Assembly: GCA_002448555.1 (NCBI GenBank)
Contig: DJYV01000085.1
Coordinates: 1-11,303, forward strand
Direction: 5' to 3'
Length of the DNA stretch: 11,303 nt
Origin: Flavobacteriales bacterium UBA6969
Lineage (GTDB): Bacteria; Bacteroidota; Bacteroidia; Flavobacteriales_D; Sanyastnellaceae
Below the pieces are notes generated by a model that ran no database searches, was not told the origin of the DNA, and saw nothing but the letters and a program-made list of their open reading frames with translations. Shown one piece after another: positions 6,250 to 11,303 of this stretch. Numbering within the stretch: the first letter of the stretch is position 1; the number at the start of each line of letters is the position of its first letter. Both the position numbers and the translations under genes were made by a program.

Positions 6250-7671
6250 ATGTTTGATGGCATGCCGGATTTGTGGAAAAAATCATTCCAAAAGGAATTT
6301 GAAGGGAAGCTGCGCTTCACAGATTCAGAGGAAATGAGGCGCAGAATGGCCTCAGACCATACCGAGGACCTCGTGTTCATGCCCGGAATGGTCGTCGAGC
6401 CAGCCAGTACTCACGAAGTCCAGCAGGTCATGAAATGGGCCCATGCGAATGACGTTCCGGTCACACCGGCCGGCGCAATGACGGGACTGAGTGGTGGCGC
6501 CCTTCCTGTGGAGGGCGGCATATCCCTGTCCACACGGCGGCTGAACCGCATCGTAACCATCGACGAACGCAACCACCAAGTAGTGGTCGAACCGGGCGTC
6601 ATTGTGCAAGAAATGCAAGAAGCGGTGCAGGCGCGCGGGTTATTTTATGCCGTGGATCCGGCGTCGCGCGGCAGTTGCACCATCGGCGGAAACCTCGCCG
6701 AGAATAGCGGAGGTCCTCGTGCAGTCAAATACGGTGTCACCAAGGATTGGGTGCTCAACCTGGAGGTCGTACTGATGGACGGCTCAGTGATTGAAACCGG
6801 GGCCAATACCTTGAAAAACAGCACCGGCTATAATTTGACGGCATTGATGGTGGGCAGTGAAGGCACCCTCGGTGTCATAACACGTGCCACGCTCAAATTG
6901 CTGCCGTGGCCACGTTACACAGCCTTGATGCTGGTGCCTTTTGCGGATGCCCATTCCGCCTGCCGGGCGGTGGCTGAAATTTTTCAGCAGGGCAACCAAC
7001 CTTCTGCATTGGAGTTCATGGAGCGTTCGGCCATCGAATTGGCCGCTGAATACGCCGATATGGCTCCGCCTGCCATGGAAGCATCAACGCAAGCGCATTT
7101 GCTGATTGAGGTGGATGGATTTGACTCGGCTGAATTGATGCCGCAATTGGAGCGGATTTATCCGGCGGTCAATGCGTGTGGTGCTGGTGAACCATTGCTC
7201 GCTGAAGACGAAGCGGCCAAAAACCAATTGTGGAGGCTTCGTCGAGTCGTGGGTGAAGCCGTCAAAGCGGCCAGTGTCTACAAAGAAGAAGACACGGTCG
7301 TGCCTCGGGGTACGTTGCCTGAATTGCTCGCTGCCGTCAAAGCGGTGGGAGCAAAACACGGATTTGAAAGCATCTGTTACGGCCATGCCGGGGACGGAAA
7401 TCTGCATGTCAACATCCTGAAGCGCGGCGTTTCAGAGGCGGCATGGGAAGCGGAGTTGCCTGTAGCCATTCGATCAATTTTTGAAAAAGTGGTCGCCTTG
7501 GGCGGCACCATCAGCGGGGAGCACGGCATCGGGTGGGTGCAGCGTCCCTTCATGGACCTGGCCTTCGGTTCGACCGAATTGCACCTGCAGCGAGCCATTA
7601 AAGCTCAGTTTGACCCCAAAGGATTGTTGAATCCTGGTAAGATTTGGCCGATGGAGGTCTCAAAAATCTGA
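6250..7671 (+). CDS. FAD-linked oxidase, GlcD / D-lactate dehydrogenase-like
   Basis: The 473-residue flavoprotein has the two-domain layout of the GlcD/D-2-hydroxyacid dehydrogenase family. The N-terminal FAD-binding domain (about residues 40-220) carries PAGAMTGLSGG (73-83), the family's flavin-loop glycine motif, and DPASRGSCTIGGNLAENSGG (136-155). The C-terminal FAD-oxidase domain (about 225-466) has YGHAGDGNLHVNIL (377-390), with the histidines typical of the active site, then GGTISGEHGIG (418-428) and the ending FDPKGLLNPGKI. Such enzymes oxidise glycolate, D-lactate or D-2-hydroxyglutarate; which one cannot be told. No signal peptide is visible. No GlcE or Fe-S GlcF-like partner is adjacent, so the electron acceptor is unknown. 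The ATG at 6250 is used; ATG 6262 (residue 5) is an equally good alternative. The frame is open upstream to 5875, but that part runs antisense through the protease gene and shows no family similarity. Confidence 0.92.
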   Translation: MFDGMPDLWKKSFQKEFEGKLRFTDSEEMRRRMASDHTEDLVFMPGMVVEPASTHEVQQVMKWAHANDVPVTPAGAMTGLSGGALPVEGGISLSTRRLNRIVTIDERNHQVVVEPGVIVQEMQEAVQARGLFYAVDPASRGSCTIGGNLAENSGGPRAVKYGVTKDWVLNLEVVLMDGSVIETGANTLKNSTGYNLTALMVGSEGTLGVITRATLKLLPWPRYTALMLVPFADAHSACRAVAEIFQQGNQPSALEFMERSAIELAAEYADMAPPAMEASTQAHLLIEVDGFDSAELMPQLERIYPAVNACGAGEPLLAEDEAAKNQLWRLRRVVGEAVKAASVYKEEDTVVPRGTLPELLAAVKAVGAKHGFESICYGHAGDGNLHVNILKRGVSEAAWEAELPVAIRSIFEKVVALGGTISGEHGIGWVQRPFMDLAFGSTELHLQRAIKAQFDPKGLLNPGKIWPMEVSKI

Positions 7672-7673
7672 AG

Positions 7674-7681
7674 TACGTTTG
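7674..7681 (+). promoter_or_regulatory. Bacteroidota -7 promoter element for fabI
   Basis: TACGTTTG followed by C exactly matches TAnnTTTG. It starts two bases after the stop of the FAD oxidase gene and ends 20 bases before the fabI ATG, which implies a leader of only about 14 nt. No Shine-Dalgarno sequence is seen, as is usual in this phylum. A TTTG at 7643-7646 is 27 bases upstream, too far for a standard -33 element. Confidence 0.6.
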
Positions 7682-7701
7682 CGGCACTATTCACGACGAT
7701 T

Positions 7702-8523
7702 ATGGCAGAGAATCTATTGAAAGGGAAAAAGGGCATCATTTTCGGTGCTTTGAACGACCAGTCCATCGCTTGGAAAACAGCGATTCAAGCGCATGCCCAG
7801 GGAGCCGAGTTGGTGTTGACCAATGCACCGGTGGCCATGCGCATGGGCGAAATTCACGAACTCGCAAAGCAAGTAGGGGGCGCCCCTGTGGTGCCGGCGG
7901 ACGCGACGAGTGTCGAGGATTTGACCAACCTGTTCGAGCAGGCCATGGAACATTTCGGCGGCCAAGTGGACTTTGTGTTGCACTCCATTGGGATGAGCCC
8001 CAATGTCCGCAAGGGCAAGCACTACACCGATATCAACTACAACTGGCTTCAAACGACCCTCGATGTCTCAGCAATCAGTTTGCACAAGACCTTGGCGGTT
8101 GCCAAAGAGCTCGACGCAATCAGCGAGTGGGGCAGCGTAGTTGCATTGACCTACATCGCGGCACAGCGCATTTTCCCTGATTACGGGGATATGGCGGATG
8201 CGAAGAGCTTGCTGGAAAGCATCACCCGCAGCTTCGGCTACCACTACGGCGTTGAGAAAAAGGTCCGCATCAATACGGTGAGCCAGAGCCCAACGGTCAC
8301 AACGGCCGGCAGCGGCGTGAAGGGATTTGACGAGTTCATCGCGTACAGCGAATCCATGAGTCCATTGGGCAATGCGGACGGTGAGGCCTGTGCCGATTAC
8401 TGCATTTCGCTGTTCAGCGATCTGACGCGTTTTGTGACGATGCAAAACCTGTTCCACGACGGCGGCTTTTCCAACACCGGAGTCAGCCAAGAGGTCATCG
8501 GTAAATTTGGGCTGGACGCCTGA
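7702..8523 (+). CDS. fabI: Enoyl-ACP reductase (NADH), FabI
   Basis: This cytosolic short-chain dehydrogenase-fold enzyme reduces enoyl-ACP, the last step of each fatty acid elongation cycle. The 273-residue length is normal for FabI. The FabI-type cofactor loop reads GIIFGALNDQSIAWK (11-25), differing from the classical SDR TGxxxGxG. The catalytic residues are Tyr151 and Tyr161 with Lys168 in DYGDMADAK, matching E. coli Tyr146, Tyr156 and Lys163. LHSIGMSP (93-100) matches the E. coli HSIGFAP segment with Phe94 replaced by Met98, a position near the triclosan site. The substrate-loop region reads SPTVTTAGSGVKGF (196-209), against AGPIRTLAASGIKDF in E. coli. The sequence style is that of Bacteroidota FabI. 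The gene has its own -7 element, so it need not depend on the upstream oxidase gene. Its 92-base distance from thrA leaves co-transcription with thrA open. Confidence 0.97.
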   Translation: MAENLLKGKKGIIFGALNDQSIAWKTAIQAHAQGAELVLTNAPVAMRMGEIHELAKQVGGAPVVPADATSVEDLTNLFEQAMEHFGGQVDFVLHSIGMSPNVRKGKHYTDINYNWLQTTLDVSAISLHKTLAVAKELDAISEWGSVVALTYIAAQRIFPDYGDMADAKSLLESITRSFGYHYGVEKKVRINTVSQSPTVTTAGSGVKGFDEFIAYSESMSPLGNADGEACADYCISLFSDLTRFVTMQNLFHDGGFSNTGVSQEVIGKFGLDA

Positions 8524-8531
8524 ATTTATCG

Positions 8532-8570
8532 AGGTTTCGTGTAACCTGAAGGCTTCCTGCTGCGTAGGAA
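8532..8570 (+). repeat. Two tandem small hairpins in the fabI-thrA spacer
   Basis: AGGTT (8532-8536) pairs with AACCT (8543-8547) around a 6-base loop, and TTCCT (8554-8558) pairs with AGGAA (8566-8570) around a 7-base loop. Both lie in the 92-base gap before thrA. No T-run follows, so they are not a standard terminator for fabI. No Thr- or Ile-rich leader peptide is visible. Stems of five pairs are weak evidence. Confidence 0.25.
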
Positions 8571-8598
8571 CATGCGTGGGCGCTACCCGACAATTTCC

Positions 8599-8605
8599 GG
8601 GGAGG
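8599..8605 (+). promoter_or_regulatory. Possible Shine-Dalgarno sequence for thrA
   Basis: GGGGAGG ends 10 bases before the ATG at 8616, slightly farther than ideal. It is the only strong Shine-Dalgarno-like run before a start in this window, and it favours ATG 8616 over the in-frame ATG at 8628. Confidence 0.4.
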
Positions 8606-8615
8606 CTGGCCACAG

Positions 8616-11093
8616 ATGAAGAACGGAATGGAAGTACTGAAATTTGGCGGCTCATCGCTGGTGTCTGCGGACGCCATGCAGCGCGTGCGTGATGTGCTGG
8701 TTGCACGCCGTGGGACCCAGCGCATTGTGGTGTGCTCGGCCATAGGAGGTGTCACCAATGCCCTGATTCAAATTGGGCTCAAAGCGGCTCAAGGCGATAC
8801 AGGCTACACGGATTTGTTGGATGCGTTGATCGAACGGCACCGCAAGACGTTGGACGATTTGGGGATGGCTGCAGATGCGGAAGTTCGCGCTGAAGTGAAT
8901 GGCAAATTCGACCGGTTGCGCTCGTTATGCGCCGGTATCTGTTTGCTGGAGGAATTAAGTGCGAAGAGCATGGACCAATTGGTTTCATTCGGCGAACGAC
9001 TGGCGGTTCCGATGGTCCACGCGTGGTTGGACGAAGCGGGTTTGATTACGCGGCGCGTCGATGCACGCGATTGGATTGCCACGGATGACCATTTTGGCGC
9101 TGCGGAAGTGGATCGTGAGGCCTCATCCCACAACATTCGTGAGGGCGTGCAAGCAGATGATTCCTTTGAAGTGCTCATCACGGAAGGATTCATCGGAAAA
9201 ACAGAAACAGGAGACACCACAACCCTTGGACGCGGCGGTTCCGATTACACTGCCTCATTGATTGCAAGTGCAATCGATGCCGCATGTTTGGAAAAATCAA
9301 CCGACGTGCTGGGCATGCTAACAGCCGACCCGCGCATGGTCCCCGAAGCTCAAGTCATTGATGAAATGAGTTACGAGGAAGCGATGGAGTTGTGCCATTT
9401 TGGTGCCAAGGTGATTTACCACCCAACCATCGCACCGCTTCGGGAAAAGGGAATTCCCCTGATTGTCCGAAGCACCTTCAATTCTGAAGCTCCTGGGACC
9501 CGCATTGTAGCCAGACCTGCCGAGGCAGTTACAGTCCGGGGCCTATCCAGCGTGGATGGAATTGCGCTGATGACGTTGGAAGGAGGATCTTTGATCGGAC
9601 ATCCTGGATTTTCGAGTCGCATCTTTTCTGCGTTGGCTCAAGCGGGAGTCAACGTTACGCTGATCACCCAAAGTTCGTCGGAGAACAGCTTGACTGTTGG
9701 CATCGCAGCCAGTGACCTCGATGCCGGGATCGCGGCACTGCAACAGGATTTAGCCTCGGACATAACCCTCAATCGGATTGCGCCGATTCGGGTGGATGAG
9801 GCATTGAGCATTGTGGCGTTGGTGGGGAGTGGAATGGAACGGGCAATCGGTGTAAGCGGGCGGGCCTTCAAAGCGCTCGCTGACGCAGAAGTGAACATCC
9901 GAGCCATTGCACAAGGAAGCACGGAGCGCAACATCAGCATTGTCGTTGAAACAAGTGATGTGCCCGAGGCCTTACGTGCCCTGCATCGCGCCTTTTTTGA
10001 TCAGCCGGCTGACGGGTGCATTCAGATGTTTTGCGCTGGGGTTGGCCAAGTGGGCCGTGAATTCCTGGGGCAATGGATGAAAACCAAGTCAATATTCGAA
10101 GCGGAATTGGGAGGAGAAATCAAACTCGTTGGTTTGGCCAACAGTACGTCTTATGTAATGGATGCCAATGGCCTGGAACCCGAAGCAAACGCCCTTCTCG
10201 ATTCCGGCCGTTCACGTTCTGCATCTGACGCGACCGAGGTGCTTCACGCGTTTCATGCGCTCCCGGGCCGCCGGAAGATTTGGGTGGATAATTCAGCGGC
10301 AGATGCCGTGGCAGATGCCGGTATCGAAGCGTTGAAACTGGGCATGGGGTATGTCTGCTCCAATAAGATAGCAGCGACCCGTTCGCTCGCGGATTGGAAC
10401 GTACTGCAAGAAAGTGGCGCTCGGTTCAAGAACGAGACGAACGTCGGAGCTGCGCTTCCCATCCTTAACGGCCTGCGCTCCATGCTGGAAACCGGCGATC
10501 GCATCAAGCGCATCGAAGCGGTGCTCAGCGGTTCAGTGAACTACATCTTCAGTTCCATGGATGGCGGGCAAAACTTCAGCCATGCCGTTCGGTCTGCTGG
10601 ACAGAAGGGATACACGGAGCCCGATGCCCGCATCGATTTGAGTGGGATGGACGTGGCTCGAAAGATCTTGATTTTGGCCCGCATGTGTGGAGCCGAGGTA
10701 ACCATGGAGGACGTACAGGTGAAGGGCTTTCTGCCTGAGGCCGCTTTTGCAGGCGATCTAAATGGATTTGTGGCGCAGCTCGATGCCCTCGGCACAGCAA
10801 TGGATGCACAAGCCGCGGAGGCGAGAGCAGCAGAAAAACGGTTGCGTTTTGTCGCTTCGTATAGCCCGGAAACTGGCTGCGCATGCGAGTTGATGGCTCT
10901 GGAGCCGTCCCATCCATTCTACGCACTCGAAGGCACGGACAATGCGGTTTCAATCCATTCGGAGCGTTACACCGATAAGCCCCTTGTCATTCAAGGCGCA
11001 GGTGCCGGTGGTGCCCTCACGGCCAGCGGTGTTTTATCCGATGTATACGCAGTCGCACGGTGGATGTTCACTCAAAACGAATCATCATCATGA
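8616..11093 (+). CDS. thrA: Bifunctional aspartokinase / homoserine dehydrogenase
   Basis: This cytosolic fusion enzyme phosphorylates aspartate and reduces aspartate semialdehyde to homoserine, the first and third steps toward threonine and methionine. Its 825 residues match E. coli ThrA (820). Order: aspartokinase domain (about 5-295; KFGGSS 9-14, SFGER 124-128, TTLGRGGSDYTA 202-213, TADPR 236-240); two ACT domains (about 315-385 and 397-460; TQSSSENS and AQGSTERN loops), which in this family bind threonine for feedback inhibition; NAD(P)-binding domain (CAGVGQVG 473-480, SNK 582-584); and homoserine dehydrogenase domain (NETNVGAALP 606-615, LSGSVNYIF 637-645, GYTEPDARIDLSGMD 665-679, with Asp679 and Lys683 as catalytic residues). 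The kinase motif usually reading W/Y-TDV is STDV here (Ser228). The start could also be the ATG at 8628, where many relatives begin. It overlaps thrB by four bases. Confidence 0.97.
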   Translation: MKNGMEVLKFGGSSLVSADAMQRVRDVLVARRGTQRIVVCSAIGGVTNALIQIGLKAAQGDTGYTDLLDALIERHRKTLDDLGMAADAEVRAEVNGKFDRLRSLCAGICLLEELSAKSMDQLVSFGERLAVPMVHAWLDEAGLITRRVDARDWIATDDHFGAAEVDREASSHNIREGVQADDSFEVLITEGFIGKTETGDTTTLGRGGSDYTASLIASAIDAACLEKSTDVLGMLTADPRMVPEAQVIDEMSYEEAMELCHFGAKVIYHPTIAPLREKGIPLIVRSTFNSEAPGTRIVARPAEAVTVRGLSSVDGIALMTLEGGSLIGHPGFSSRIFSALAQAGVNVTLITQSSSENSLTVGIAASDLDAGIAALQQDLASDITLNRIAPIRVDEALSIVALVGSGMERAIGVSGRAFKALADAEVNIRAIAQGSTERNISIVVETSDVPEALRALHRAFFDQPADGCIQMFCAGVGQVGREFLGQWMKTKSIFEAELGGEIKLVGLANSTSYVMDANGLEPEANALLDSGRSRSASDATEVLHAFHALPGRRKIWVDNSAADAVADAGIEALKLGMGYVCSNKIAATRSLADWNVLQESGARFKNETNVGAALPILNGLRSMLETGDRIKRIEAVLSGSVNYIFSSMDGGQNFSHAVRSAGQKGYTEPDARIDLSGMDVARKILILARMCGAEVTMEDVQVKGFLPEAAFAGDLNGFVAQLDALGTAMDAQAAEARAAEKRLRFVASYSPETGCACELMALEPSHPFYALEGTDNAVSIHSERYTDKPLVIQGAGAGGALTASGVLSDVYAVARWMFTQNESSS

Positions 11094-11303
11094 AGGAGCG
11101 GGTAGAGGTATGGGCTCCAGCAACGGTTGCCAATATGAACGTGGGTTTTGATGCCTTGGGATGTGCGCTTTCTGCCCCCGAAGAACGGATGATCGTGCAT
11201 CGAACGTCTGAACCCGGCGTTGTGCGCATTCGGGCCATTCACGGCGCAGCGCTGGACATGCATCCCGAGCGTAATGTTGCCTCCATAGCCGCGAAGAGTT
11301 TGC
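11090..11303 (+). CDS. thrB: Homoserine kinase, N-terminal part (runs off the right edge)
   Basis: The 71 complete codons before the edge encode the start of a GHMP-family kinase, which phosphorylates homoserine to O-phosphohomoserine, the substrate of threonine synthase. The beginning, VEVWAPATVANMNVGFDALG (residues 5-24), matches the ThrB N-terminal signature (APA-x-x-ANM-x-VGFD). The ATP-binding GHMP motif would lie just beyond the window. The ATG overlaps the thrA stop as ATGA, a classical sign of translational coupling, and places thrB in the thrA operon. A thrC gene would be expected next but cannot be seen. Confidence 0.93.
   Translation, partial: MKERVEVWAPATVANMNVGFDALGCALSAPEERMIVHRTSEPGVVRIRAIHGAALDMHPERNVASIAAKSL

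Noticed and set aside
10299..10320. Near-perfect 12-base direct repeat inside thrA
   Set aside because: It encodes ADAVADAG within a conserved part of the homoserine dehydrogenase domain, so it is best explained by codon choice in a repetitive peptide rather than a DNA element.
1..11303. A novel defence, mobile or secondary-metabolite system
   Set aside because: Every long frame that holds up is a known housekeeping or nutrient-scavenging family. No integrase, transposase, repeat array or run of unknown genes is present.

Overview
The window reads as ordinary chromosomal core-metabolism DNA from a member of the Bacteroidota, most likely a Flavobacteriia/Cryomorphaceae-like marine or freshwater bacterium. 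This rests on three things: the protein styles (a Bacteroidota-type FabI, a fused ThrA followed directly by ThrB, and a periplasmic DPP IV-type S9 peptidase beside a POT transporter), the weak or absent Shine-Dalgarno sequences at most starts, and exact TAnnTTTG promoter elements upstream of gltA and fabI. The DNA is moderately GC-rich by eye, so a low-GC Flavobacterium is unlikely. Genus cannot be assigned from the sequence alone.

Layout. The left half (1-6171) is transcribed entirely on the minus strand. In order of transcription it holds a secreted dipeptidyl peptidase IV-like protease (6171-3958), a POT-family oligopeptide transporter (3904-2567), a strong intrinsic terminator (about 2503-2530), a secreted thioredoxin-fold protein (2475-1915), citrate synthase with its own promoter (1799-510), and a crotonase-family protein starting one base after the citrate synthase stop and running off the left edge. 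The right half (6250-11303) is on the plus strand: a GlcD/D-lactate dehydrogenase-like FAD oxidase (6250-7671), enoyl-ACP reductase FabI (7702-8523) with its own promoter, the bifunctional aspartokinase/homoserine dehydrogenase ThrA (8616-11093), and the first 71 codons of homoserine kinase ThrB (11090 to the edge), which overlaps thrA by four bases.

How the genes work together. The protease and transporter form a plausible peptide-scavenging pair: the periplasmic enzyme releases dipeptides and the transporter imports them with protons. Citrate synthase and the crotonase both handle acyl-CoA metabolism and appear co-transcribed. ThrA and ThrB are consecutive parts of the threonine pathway, with thrC expected beyond the edge. 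The FAD oxidase and FabI look like independent neighbours.

I found no mobile element, CRISPR array, tRNA, rRNA or defence system, and no convincing new biological system. No gene-free stretch exceeds 120 bases. The points worth a second look are modest: small palindromes in promoter regions, a shortened POT transporter, a crotonase lacking one of the two catalytic glutamates, a divergence in a usually conserved aspartokinase motif, and an orphan FAD oxidase with no visible partner subunit.
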